In this document: piece by piece, positions 47,110 through 57,700 of the stretch
Position numbering within the stretch: the first letter of the stretch is position 1
How the letters are laid out: every line of letters begins with the position of its first letter
Origin: Glandiceps talaboti
Lineage: Eukaryota; Hemichordata; Enteropneusta; Spengelidae
DNA: 64,000 nt
Direction: 5' to 3'
Assembly (NCBI RefSeq): GCF_964340395.1
Contig: NC_135557.1
Location: forward strand, 11,623,546 to 11,687,545
Notes under the pieces: generated by a model
Told to the model about the DNA's origin: nothing
Database searches by the model: none
What the model saw: only the letters and a program-made list of their open reading frames with translations
Made by a program: the position numbers and the translations under genes

Positions 47110-48837
47110 AAAGAAAGACAGACAGACTGACTGACTGACTGACTGACTGACTGACTGACTGACAGTGGCAGCCATGCTTACAGACACATATAACACAACC
47201 ATCTAGAAAGTCAAGACAGATTGCCAGCAAGACAGAGAGAGCTACAGACAGTCACAGACAGACAGACGGACATACAGACAGCCAGATAGATAAATCTTAC
47301 ATGTTGGAGTCTTTAGCGCAACGTCGTATAGACCATCTTTCCCACCGATAAACCAACCTTGTCCCTTCGTTATATTGTGTAGATCACCACTATATATAAC
47401 ATCAAGGAAATGAACTTGTCTTCGTTCAACTTCAAATACTTTTACGCCTGGATTTAAGTATTCTGTTTTCGACTTATCAACACATTCTGGGACTTGATAT
47501 TGGTTGCTATGCCTTTCCTTTTTTAAATGATAGAATTGATAATTAAACATTTTTTAGTACTAATATATGGATATGAAACATTTGAATTAAGTAAATGGAA
47601 ATTAATCAGCGGCGATATATGAAACCGTCATGCTATTTACCTCTTCCCTGTTTGTTTCTGGTTCTAAGTAACTGTTGTCTCCAGTGGACGATATTTCTTC
47701 GTACGAATATGTCCTTGATCTCATAGCAAGACCTTGTTTGACATAAATAAAATATCACTGGCTGTTAGCAATTTAAACAGGATTTCAAGATCACAGCCTC
47801 AATTTAAATCGCATAATACAAATAACTATATAGACACAGAAAATAAACCAACCTGAATGGGAAGATGTCCCACTGTCCCGGCGTGATCTTCTAATCTTTG
47901 AATATACTAGATAAAATGCATTGCAAATAATATCAAATACCATTGGCACATTTGTAAATCAAAACTAGCATTTAAGGATATTTTACACTGCGATTAATCA
48001 TTTTATCTCTTCAGAAAAATTACACCAGTGTCTCCTTGGCTTGCCTTTAGTTCATTCGATTAGTTGATTACTCTCTCGCTAGATAGTGTTTGGAAATTAA
48101 ACTATGTCTGTATATGTGAAAGCAATGTGCAGGGATAGTTAAGCGTTTTCAAATACAATCTCTGCGCACAGCAGTTAAAGACATATCATTGTGTTATACA
48201 GGGTTTATAATGTGGGCGGTCTGTTTCACACTTAAAAAGGAAAATGAAACTCACCAGGTTTCTTGAAACGCATACCATATATAACAATTGAAAAAATGAA
48301 TATCAACACAACAGCTCCACCTATGCATGTATAAAGTATTACCTTTGACAGCGTGGTTGAAATCTGAGGAACAGTGGGCTCAGTTACTGGACAAATGAAA
48401 TATCATGAGAAACGTTAGTCACCTATAAACTGTCGTGTTTCTTATTTACTTGTAAGAACGAGATACTTGCTTTCTGCGAATATTTGTGACTACAAGTTGA
48501 TGATAATATGACAAAGAGTTTAACGCAGTCGGTGACTTTATGTTTTACCGACCACATAATCTATCCATGTTTATATCATTATATTGATGTTGGTTTGATG
48601 ATTTCTAATGGTGTTCAAATAATTACCTTTTGTGTATAGACACTATGTGACAATATACTGTCACTTATCATTTGCTAAAATGGACTTTAATGGACAGTAC
48701 GTTACATTGAGACGATGGCTAACTAGTATTCTCTTTTCAGTTGCTCATACTGTAGTCTCCTGGAAAAAATACTTACCGCTGTTTGTTTTGTTGTCGTTAC
48801 CCAAAGCAGCCCAGGGATGAGAATATTGAGCCTCCAT
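43876..48837 (-). CDS. Ectodomain-stripped membrane pseudokinase
   Basis: Minus-strand exons 48777-48837, 48255-48386, 47641-47732, 47301-47517, 46349-46459, 45896-46068, 45468-45593, 44925-45036, 44431-44527 and 43876-43978 join without phase conflict (1224 nt, 407 residues). The product has a 20-residue N-terminus with an N-K-T sequon, a stalk, a TM helix (about 36-58), a tyrosine-rich juxtamembrane segment and a kinase fold. K164 (DVALK) and the alpha-C Glu remain. The glycine loop is gone, HRD is HRY (265-267), DFG is NLS (285-287) and APE is SLE. An optional 38-bp exon (47853-47890) needs an unseen upstream micro-exon to keep frame. The ATG lies inside what looks like the last strands of an FN3 domain, so the ectodomain was probably lost; an undiscovered upstream exon is the alternative. 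Confidence 0.78.
44070..44400. repeat. (GTAT)n microsatellite
   Basis: About 0.33 kb of gtat with scattered gtgt in the last intron of the minus gene. The pseudogene has its own tract at 52947-53096. Confidence 0.95.
44431..44527 (-). CDS. Kinase helix G exon
   Basis: 97 bp, phase 1 to 2. GRTPFQHLTQALVVARIRKG and YRLEKPLQCSEE, a classic RTK pattern. Confidence 0.9.
44577..44700. repeat. (CCA)n / (CAA)n microsatellite
   Basis: Trinucleotide tract in the intron before the helix-G exon. The equivalent intron of the pseudogene has one at 53295-53460. Confidence 0.95.
44925..45036 (-). CDS. APE-equivalent and helix F exon
   Basis: 112 bp, phase 0 to 1. IPYQWMSLESITKWIF and KSEVWSFGVVVWELVSL; APE reads SLE. 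Confidence 0.9.
45468..45593 (-). CDS. Dead catalytic loop exon
   Basis: 126 bp, phase 0/0. THRYLAAKHILL and KISNLSYS: the same Asp-to-Tyr, Asn-to-His and Asp-to-Asn changes as the main gene. Confidence 0.92.
45896..46068 (-). CDS. Kinase hinge exon
   Basis: 173 bp, phase 1 to 0. CLILELAPHGNVRDFL and FCLDVSNGMNYLSRNK. Confidence 0.88.
46349..46459 (-). CDS. Kinase alpha-C exon
   Basis: 111 bp, phase 1/1, identical in size to main exon 15. MILREIELMRSL and ENVIKMLGCLTKE. Confidence 0.88.
46783..47165. repeat. (CAGA)n / (CAGT)n microsatellite
   Basis: About 0.38 kb in the intron between the first two kinase exons of the minus gene. The orthologous site in the pseudogene (55868-55998) is shorter. 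Confidence 0.95.
47301..47517 (-). CDS. Kinase N-lobe exon
   Basis: 217 bp, phase 0 to 1. VERRQVHFLDVIYSGDLHN in place of a glycine loop, then DVALKTPT with the lysine kept. Confidence 0.85.
47641..47732 (-). CDS. Juxtamembrane exon with YEEI
   Basis: 92 bp, phase 1 to 0. Reads RTYSYEEISSTGDNSYLEP. YEEI (47692-47703) is the optimal Src-family SH2 ligand sequence once phosphorylated. Confidence 0.75.
47853..47890 (-). CDS. Optional 38-bp juxtamembrane exon
   Basis: Bounded by ttag and gttggt, and preserved with identical length at 15913-15950. The plausible frame (RSRRDSGTSSHS, then into the next exon) needs phase 2 input, whereas the TM exon gives phase 1. A micro-exon like main-gene exon 11 may be missing from the model. 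Confidence 0.4.
48255..48386 (-). CDS. Transmembrane exon
   Basis: 132 bp, phase 1/1, the same phases as exon 10 of the main gene. Helix VILYTCIGGAVVLIFIFSIV followed by MRFKK. Confidence 0.85.
48777..48837 (-). CDS. First exon: N-terminus, remnant of an FN3 end
   Basis: ATG at 48835-48837, donor gtaagt, phase 1. The frame stays open upstream to a TAA at 48883-48885, and the 15 extra codons end NNIRVVV before MEAQYSHPW. This matches the F/G strands of the FN3 exon at 24866-25138 (TYKLTVISTNWLG). It may thus be a truncated FN3 exon used as a new first exon. Confidence 0.6.
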
Positions 48838-49544
48838 AACTACCACTCTGATGTTGTTGACGATGTAACTATGTGCCTTAGTTTATAGTTGATCAAAACT
48901 TTGCAAGAGCTACGTGAAAATTATTCCGCAGTGAATCTAATTCACCTATTATCAAACTCTCTCTGTTAGTCAGCGTCCTCTTTCAAATTACCACGTGACT
49001 AAATACGAAACTGCTAGAATAGCCTTAACATTCGTGCCGGATGACTAACTTACGGCCTCAGTGATTTAAGAGCTGAAAGGTACTTTTCGAATGGATAATA
49101 TAAACTATTCAAGTAAACATGATAACATGCCACATTCGTGATCACGTTAATACGTGCACATGGATTGTGAAACAAAGTACTTGTCTTAATCATGCGTTTC
49201 AAAAATGTACAGAAATGATAAGGTATTGTAGTTAGTGCAAAATCTTATTAATAGAGAACAGCTGGGGTAAATGACGATATCGTGAAAATATGACAAATGA
49301 AGCAATAGTGTACAGCGTCTTGGAATTATTTCGTATTTTCGATACTTATTGTCATGACATTTACGATATGTTTCCATATACTTCAAATAGTTAATTATCT
49401 ATGAGATTAGTTAGATTACTGTATACCTACAAGAATGTATATCTTAAACCCAGTTTATAATTTTGTTGCAGTATTTTTTTAATTCCCTGAGTTCACATCT
49501 ATTTTAAATACAGCTATTAAAAAACACCTCTCTGATCGATCATT

Positions 49545-49845
49545 CAACCTTTTCAGAGATGACAGATTTGCGTTGGTACAGTATCACTGTGAACAGAACC
49601 GGGTTTAAAGACTTTGGCAATGGAGACGTACTGGGTCTGCCTTATAAATACATTAATATATTTGATGGAAAAACTTATGAAACTGGAGCTAAGACAATAT
49701 CGCCCTCTATAAGAACCGAAAACAATCACCATGGAAACTTCCCGAGACGTCAACATAGCCCCGAAAGTAACAAGCTTAGTAACGGTATCACGTTACCAGC
49801 TGACGAAAGAGATCACTTAAGTAACAATATTCTCAGGTTTTGACG
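49545..49845 (+). CDS. Uncertain ORF or terminal exon
   Basis: Open from just after an acceptor-like ccttttcag (ends about 49556) to a TGA, about 94 codons (starts MTDLRWYSITVNRTGFKDFG). Composition is protein-like and free of simple repeats. No domain is recognised and no partner exon was found. It could be the last exon of an unseen plus-strand gene or chance. Confidence 0.25.
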
Positions 49846-49989
49846 TATGCCAATTTTGTAGTCACTACATTTTATTTAAAAATCAGTTTCAGAAACAATA
49901 CACTGTATGATGAAACAGACGAAACCTACCAACACGTCATACTCTCATGTATCACATTGTGTACCTTATATGGTAGTGCACGTCAGTAA

Positions 49990-50538
49990 CTGAGCCTATA
50001 TTTGACTTGTATTGTGTACAATGCGATGTCTTTTCACATACTTTCGTTGCCAGTCAAAGATAACACAACATGTTTAATATAATAATATATCTGGAATGTG
50101 TCTACGTGCAGCGTCTGCCAATTCCAAAACAAATAATTGCTTGTAAAACGGTCTGCATACGCTGCTGGCTAGGTACACTTCGGACGGGATATCAGACTAT
50201 ACTTTGACAACTATGTGTATTAGTCATAGCAAGGTCAGATTTTGTGGACGTACGCTGCCGATTAATTTAATGTAAACTACTACCTTCGAAGGCAAATAAA
50301 AATAGCCTCGTGCAGTTCGATGATCAACTGTACGTTAGAATTCACCAAAGTAACTAGAATTAAATAAATTGTATTATAAATTGTTCGAGTTCCCCACTCT
50401 TAGTTTGAATTAGTTCCAATTTTTACAAATGAGTGAACATACCAACATTCCCTAGTAACAAACTAACCAACACTGCATGTTTTATAAATGTCCAAACGAA
50501 ATAGAATTAAAAATAATGAACATAACAGCAGCAGCAGT

Positions 50539-50609
<71 letters not shown>

Positions 50610-52789
50610 ATAACAACATCATCATCATCAACAACAACAACAACAACAACATCATCATCATCATCATCATCAACAAGAAGCATTCACCTACAGCATTATT
50701 GGATACATGGGTGAGTGTTGTGCCATGGCAGATAGACATTTTCATTCATACATTGTGTGATTTCATTGAATATGTCATGCATGATATAGCGGCAACTAAA
50801 CACAGTTCACTGGAGTGGATGAATGAATGTGAAAACGAGGTCATGACGGTACAGGGTTCATATTTCACAATACTATATCGGCCGGTACAACACGTGGATT
50901 ATTCGTGCTATATTTTCTCCGATTTTACGGTATTTCCGCGTCGATATATAAAATTTGTGGTGATTATACGGATAAATATACCACTTATATAGGAGTGCAT
51001 TTACACACCCTCATCCTATTGTGTAGCTTTGTCACAAGACAAACAGGTGATACTTGCTCGACAGTCAATCACCTCACGCCCACACGTGGATTTTTCCCGG
51101 GGGAATTCACGGTATATTGTGTGTTGTGAATGCGAAAGTTCACAGCTTTTAAATACGGGTGTCTTTCGACTTGTAATCTAGTACTAAGGTAAGTGAAATA
51201 TCTACTACAAAACCAGCTTGCTTGATTAATGTTGACAATAGCTTTTATGTGTTGGTTTGTTACTACTGTGTATAATTTAGTCATCACGTTTTAATTTACC
51301 TGCCATAACAGGCAACAACCGGAAGTAATTTATGTAACAATACAAACTTGTTAATAGTATGCGATACTATTTGTGTATTTTTCAACGATCATTTGCCAAT
51401 GTTTTATAACATTTATCATCAACTAACTATTACAAACTACTCATTCTGCGTGTATTTGAAATATTGTGTATAAAGGTCAACATAATACCTTGACAATGTT
51501 TAATGTTTACCTTAGATACGTAGTTATAAACTGTTTAAAGTGGTAATGTGAACTAATGTCATTGGTTGTAATTATATAATTTTAATAGTTAGCAAGCGTC
51601 CGTTGAATGCAAGGAACACCAGAAAATGACTTGTGATTTACAGATGATCTTATGACAGTGTAAACATGTCAAAGGTCATAAATTCTGACTTTATTTCGTT
51701 TAATAGTATATCAAACTTCTACAACAACAAAGCATTGATCCCTCAAATCACTAATTAAAACACAGTATCCAAGAAAAAATAATGATTGCCAACAAACTCA
51801 AATGCGTACAACTATAAATAAGTTGAAATGTCTCTAAGCAACGAATACATTCCAAAAGGGTGAAAGGTCACACTTTAAAGAGTTTATCTTTAAGATGATG
51901 CATTTTAACTGGACTTGGTATATTGATTTTTTTTTCGAAATTAAGAAAAAGGCCAGTATTTTGGTACATTGGATCTTTTACATGTGATGGCTTACTTACA
52001 CATAGTGGCCACACATGTGTTTTTGTTTGTGTGAATAGTTACTACACTAGTTATTTCAAACATGGAAAAACACATATGAATAGTAACAAGAAAGAGTCAA
52101 TGTCTTTAGAACACCGTCAAATATAGGGAGATGTGCATTTCCCAGACAGAGGGTGGGATGGGGATGTGCATCCCCACTTTGTTTCTCTGATGTTTGCTGA
52201 TGTCAGCAGTCAAAATGTAAAGTATAAGGAAAATGTAACTGAATCTTGAAGTTGACCTCTAGTAGCCCCAGATAAATGACATATCAAAGATGTTACGTGG
52301 ACTGCGTCAGTTTGGTACTTTAATAAATATTGAATGAAAAGACAGTAGGTTGGACATATGATGAAAATAATAATGAATAAAAGCATATTCACATTAAGAG
52401 CAACAGATACTACACAAATAAATCATTTTCAAAATCCTCTGTTTTTATTTTGTTTAAAAATGCAATTGCTGTTAATTTCAAATTCTGATAATGGATTCCA
52501 TCACAATAATAATATGTACAACTATGTGAAGTTTGGTAATAGTATACCACTCGTCCAGATTAGTGTGCATACAGTGTGATTGGAAGTATGTAGTGTACCC
52601 ACGATTATTTAAATATTCATAAGATCAAGATAACACTACACCTTACATCAATCATACAACTACTATGCCATGCATACTTCTAAACTCCAAACTCGTGACA
52701 TTGTGGTTAGATTTTACAATTTATACAGGATTAAAATGAGATTACAACTGCAAGTAGTAAAGCAAAATTAGATTTAAACAGTATGCAAT
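49990..52789 (+). repeat. Family-block flank, copy III
   Basis: Collinear with 41030-43860, including cacatactttcgttgccagt, the caacaaccggaagtaattta region and ttggttgtaatta...gttagcaag. Contains (CAA)n/(CAT)n at 50525-50672. Confidence 0.75.
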
Positions 52790-53294
52790 CTAAATATTGA
52801 CTTTATCTATCAAAGTAATATCTTTGACTAGAGCAGAAAAGGTTGACCTTTCTCTTGGACCCTTTCTCCAGCATCTCAACATAATGTCAGACCTAGTGAA
52901 GAATATAACATCATCAGAATTTAATGAATATTCCCCTGTAAAAGTAATGTATGTATGTATGTATGTATGTATGTATGTATGTATGTATGTATGCATGCAT
53001 GCATGTATGTATGTATGTATGTATGTATGTATGTATGTATGTATGTGTGTATGTGTGTATGTATGTATGTATGTATGTATGTATGTATGTATGTGTATAT
53101 ATTTCACACTTAGGCTGTTCTGTTAGAATAACAACATGACAAAATACAGTCTTACATTTCTACACTACACTGTGGAGGTTTCTCGAATTGGCAACCCTTG
53201 CGCATCCTAGCATCGACACATGCCTGTATCAGATGTTGAAATGGAGTCCTACCTGATATATAAACACAGACTGCGAAACCTACCCACACATCAC

Positions 53295-53354
53295 TACCGC
53301 CACTACCACCACCACAACCACCACCACCACCACCACCACCACCACCACCACCAC

Positions 53355-53385
<31 letters not shown>

Positions 53386-53460
53386 TACAACTACAACAAC
53401 AACAACGACAACTTCGACAACGACGACGACGACAACAACAACAACAACAACAACAACAAG
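53295..53460. repeat. (CCA)n / (CAA)n microsatellite
   Basis: Trinucleotide tract in the pseudogene, at the same site as 44577-44700. Confidence 0.95.
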
Positions 53461-54002
53461 TCATAAGCAATTATTACAAGAAGCAGTGCAGTAATGGAAT
53501 AATTGTCAAACATAAATAGTGGCATTGAATATTTGGCAATAATATCGACTGGGATTTCATTTCTTTATAGTTTTATAATCTTGCCATAGTAAATGTAATC
53601 ATACACTATATTCATTTGCAAGACATATGCAGTTATTAAATTTCCCTCACATAATACACATCACGAGTTACAGATATAAAATGTCTATTACCCAGATTGA
53701 CTAGCTTCCAGACTACTACTCCGATCGACCACACTTCACTTTTCAAATTAAAGATCCACCTCGTTATAGACTTTAAAGCCATCCACTGATAAGGTAATTT
53801 TTCCTAAAGATATAATACATATATGTTAACATGGATAAATAATGATTATTTTGGGATGATTTAGAATTAAAACATTATAGCATATATATGTATTCGCAGA
53901 GCTATATCTAAGATAACTTTACAGTGATATTGAAACACATAAGCTGTACATTGTGGAAAAAGGAGACGTCACGGTTGTCTTGCAACTTAGCCAACTAATT
54001 AG

Positions 54003-54090
<88 letters not shown>

Positions 54091-54293
54091 TTGGTAGTAC
54101 TGGAACTCTTTCTTGGTTGTAACTCGGAGTTTCACGCATGGAGCGATCATCAGACAACTCATCAGTTGTCTGATGATCGCGCCATGCGTGAAACTCCGAG
54201 TTACAACCAAGAAAGAGTTCCAGTACTACCAAAACTATTACGCTCTGCCACTGCAGTATAGAGCACTGTCTTAGCAGATTGATACTCACCGAG

Positions 54294-54381
<88 letters not shown>

Positions 54382-54420
54382 CTCGGTGAGTATCAATCTG
54401 CTAAGACAGTGCTTAGCAGT
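54003..54420. repeat. Nested palindromes with (AT)n tracts
   Basis: (at)n at 54003-54087. A near-perfect inverted repeat follows with 74-bp arms 54086-54159 and 54164-54237 and a 4-bp loop. A second inverted repeat has arms about 54263-54297 and 54379-54412 enclosing another (ta)n tract. It is inserted in an intron of the pseudogene and absent from the equivalent site of the 45.3 kb copy, which only has a short (at)n. It looks like a fold-back element. Confidence 0.9.
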
Positions 54421-55012
54421 ATATATATATTATGTACATGTTTTTGATTTTATAATTACTTTGACTGCCATATCGTAGAATCTGTTAGAGTTAGAAACAT
54501 ACGTGCTATAATTCAAGTTTGAAATTTTGTAGGTCATGTCATCACATAACATAATAGGTTTGCCGCAAGATATCGATGTACGATCTGATAAAGAGATAAA
54601 ATATCACATGATCGTTTTTTTTTTTTATTTGGTACTTTGGTGCTGAGCCAGTGTCATGATCCTGATAGGAGGACCATGTATTGAGAATTTAAATTACTTT
54701 CCTTCATTCATAGCCAGTTATAAACATTTACACAACTAATGAACCAAACCAAACATGCATCACCAACTGAGACACACTCCCACTTAACAAAATGAACATT
54801 AGTGAACTATTAAAGAATCTAGTGAAAGGGTTTTAACTTACCTTTTCCTAGATAGATAGATAGTTCATACCATTTGAAATGTCTAAACAAAATGATACGA
54901 TTTGTCGTTCTAATTTACTTGATATCCTACTGTCGGATGTAATTTGTTTATGTTGGCGACTGAGAAAATTTTGAAAATTTCCATAAGGTGCCAATTCCAG
55001 GATTTAAGTACA

Positions 55013-55205
55013 CTGTGGATCTTTAACTTTCTGTCCTGGTTTGTCCTGGTTTGTTTTTGTTTTTTTCAGTGTACGCAATCTTGCAACAGGTTCCTTTGTT
55101 GGAACAGTGGTAATGCACTGAAAATGTGCCTGTATATGACAGATTAATAAATAAATAAATAAATAAATAAATAAATGGAGAACAATAAAGAACAAGCTAT
55201 TTATA
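55013..55205 (+). mobile_element. Small insertion with (AAAT)n tail
   Basis: About 190 bp absent from the equivalent position of the 46.07 kb copy, ending in (aaat)n at 55145-55175. It interrupts the 5' edge of the hinge exon of the pseudogene. It looks SINE-like, but no A/B boxes are evident. Confidence 0.55.
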
Positions 55206-55859
55206 ATTGTTGACACAGTTTCAGATCCTGTCAGTACACAATCAGTTTCTATTCATGCTAAGAACAATTCAAATTATTTGAATTCCCGATACATATAGTA
55301 CCAGTAAAGCGTAACATCCACGGCTGCTTTCTACTGTTCATATTACAAAATACATGCAAGCCTAAATTAAATTAAGAAGCAAACAAACATACGATTTAGT
55401 GATAAACGCAATGTCCTACTAATTCACCGTTAAATGTGGCTTACCAGTAATTAATACTCACCAATCTCCTTTGTCAGACAACGAGTATTTAAATAACATT
55501 TTCATGACCTTTAAGGACAGCATTATTTATTTTCTCTCAAAATCATCATAGCGCCTGGATTGTCGTATGGAAAAAATAGGTATACAACAACTACAATAGA
55601 TAACACAAGACATATAAAACACTTCCAAGGCATCTTCATCTAGAACAAAGCAACGCGTGTTCAAAGAGACTGAAAAAATCATGTAATGTATCGAGAGTGA
55701 ATGACTAAAGTAGTTTAAGATTACAAGGTTCCACTTTATGTGCTAAATACATGTTCCCCATAATTAAGTTAATATTGAGATATGAGTGCTTGCTATTAGG
55801 TATTTTGGCAAAGTAAATGAAGGACAGGCTTGCAGAAATAAAAAAGTTGGGAGGTGTAC

Positions 55860-56015
55860 AGACGTTCAGACAGACAGACAGATCTAACACCAACAGACCA
55901 GGCAGATGGTAAGCTACCAATTCAGCAGTATAGCCAGCCCTTCAGTCAGTCAATCAGTCAGTCAGTCAGTCAGTCAGTCAGTCAGACAGACAGACAGACA
56001 TACATACATACATAC
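55860..56015. repeat. (CAGA)n / (CAGT)n / (ACAT)n microsatellite
   Basis: Marks the junction where the pseudogene skips the region equivalent to 47.2-48.13 kb, including the first N-lobe exon. Confidence 0.8.
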
Positions 56016-57539
56016 ATTAAGTAATCGTTTACATATCCTATCTCCGTGCACAACATGTAAAGACAAACTCACTGAGTCATATATGATTGATAATGTTGGC
56101 GGTCTGTTAGACACTTAAACAGAAAAATCAAACTCACCAAGTTTCTTGTAACGGATAACACATATGACAATTGAAACCATGGATATTAATACTACAGCTC
56201 CAGCTATGCATGTATAAATTATCACCGGAGTTGACATCTGAAGAACAGTAGACCTAGTTACTACACAAATGAAATGTTATAGAAATCACGTTTGTAAGCT
56301 ATACAATGTCGTGTTTTTTTATATACTCATCAGAACGAGATATAAGTCTGTGCATATTTTTGACTAAACACTGATGATATTTTGACGAAAAGTTTAACTC
56401 GGTCGGTAACTTGATTAGTCCGAGCAAATATCTATGTTATAGCTTTTGATGTTGGTTTGTTATTTTCTAATTTTGTTCAAACATTACTTACAGTGTAAGC
56501 GCGTTATAAACCTCGGTGCATTCACATCAATATTGTACGAATGGATAACTCGATGCAAAGAATCAAGAGCTAACTAGTATTATATTGGTAGTTTTTCATA
56601 CTGTAATTTGCTGAAAAATACTTACCGCTATTTTTTGATATTATTTCCTAAAGCAGTCCAGGGATTAGAATGTTCACCTTCCATAACTACCAATCAAGAT
56701 ATTTTGACAACATATAGACATAAGTCGTGTTTTTAGAAATCAAAATTCTGCAAGAATTACGTGGGAAATAATCACCCTCATTCATTCATTCTGGGTGTAA
56801 ACTGGCGATATAGGATAGGGAATATTGTAGGCAGTCATTAAAGAAGGCCCGCAATATCTGATGACATATTCTAATTGTTGTACTGCAGACTAACTTATGG
56901 CCTCAGCGAGTGGTATATGATGTGAACAAACTATGTAATATATATTGTCAGTATCCATGTGTCAACAAGATCGTGTACTTTTTATGAAAAATGTAAACGA
57001 TAAACCGAAACAGTTGACATAAAAAGAATATACGAATGTGTTTATTTAGTTACTTTGTTTTACTGTCATCGTATTTAGTGTTATGTCTCTTAACCTTTAT
57101 GGAAAAATTTATCAAATAAAAATTTGTGTCCATCAAATGTAGCCATACATATATGATAGTATAAATAATGGAGATAGCTGTGGACCTACAGTTAGAAATA
57201 ATGGTGCACACCCGTTTTCTATAACCAAACTAAGTCTGTGATAGCATTGAACAAATTTAGTGAAATCATTTCTCGCTTCTCGTTTTCTGAAAGACAGTTG
57301 TAACACTTGTTTATTTCATTAACTTACCTTTTGAAAATTAGAACCTTAATAATAATACAGTATAGCTTTAGCCTGTCGACGTATATAATGACGAACAAGT
57401 GCTATGACAACGGTTATATATTTGGTGGATTTTTATTCATTTAACCAAATCATCTGTTCATTGGATTCATTAACCAGATTAAAATTAATTCATCAGACTT
57501 TATATGACACATGCGCTTTGTTATCACCAATGCATGTAC

Positions 57540-57700
57540 TAGATTATATTGAATTTGAAGCTTGTATTCTTGAGATATATGCTATTTACAGTAATCAAAT
57601 AATTACGTAAATGTATCATTGATATTCACTGCATTTTATCAAAACACACATAGCTGTAGCAAAAAAAATAAACGTGTACCAAATACCTTTTTTTTTAACT
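57540..57700 (+). repeat. Family-block end, matches 16060-16230
   Basis: cttgagatatatgctattta and the following aattacgtaa segment correspond to the same order near 16090, marking the distal edge of the duplicated block. Confidence 0.6.

Larger units (their letters stand above)
52790..56684 (-). pseudogene. Broken duplicate of the minus-strand pseudokinase
   Basis: Collinear with 43876-48837. Intact-looking exons: 52790-52892 (terminal), 53156-53252 (helix G), 53692-53803 (helix F; APE Glu is Lys) and 56138-56260 (TM, 9 bp shorter). Damaged: 54460-54584 has a 1-bp loss just after HRYLAAN and then a stop; the hinge exon (about 54848-55012) has a 4-bp gain near its 3' end giving TAG, and an insertion at its acceptor; the alpha-C exon (about 55460-55565) has internal stops and a lost acceptor; the first exon (56626-56684) reads into TAG. 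The first N-lobe exon and juxtamembrane exons are deleted. Confidence 0.85.

Noticed and set aside
47853-47890. Inclusion of the 38-bp exon as a constitutive part of the minus gene
   Set aside because: It breaks the frame unless a micro-exon precedes it. A 16-nt candidate near 48025-48040 would restore phase but has a weak aag acceptor, so it was not annotated.
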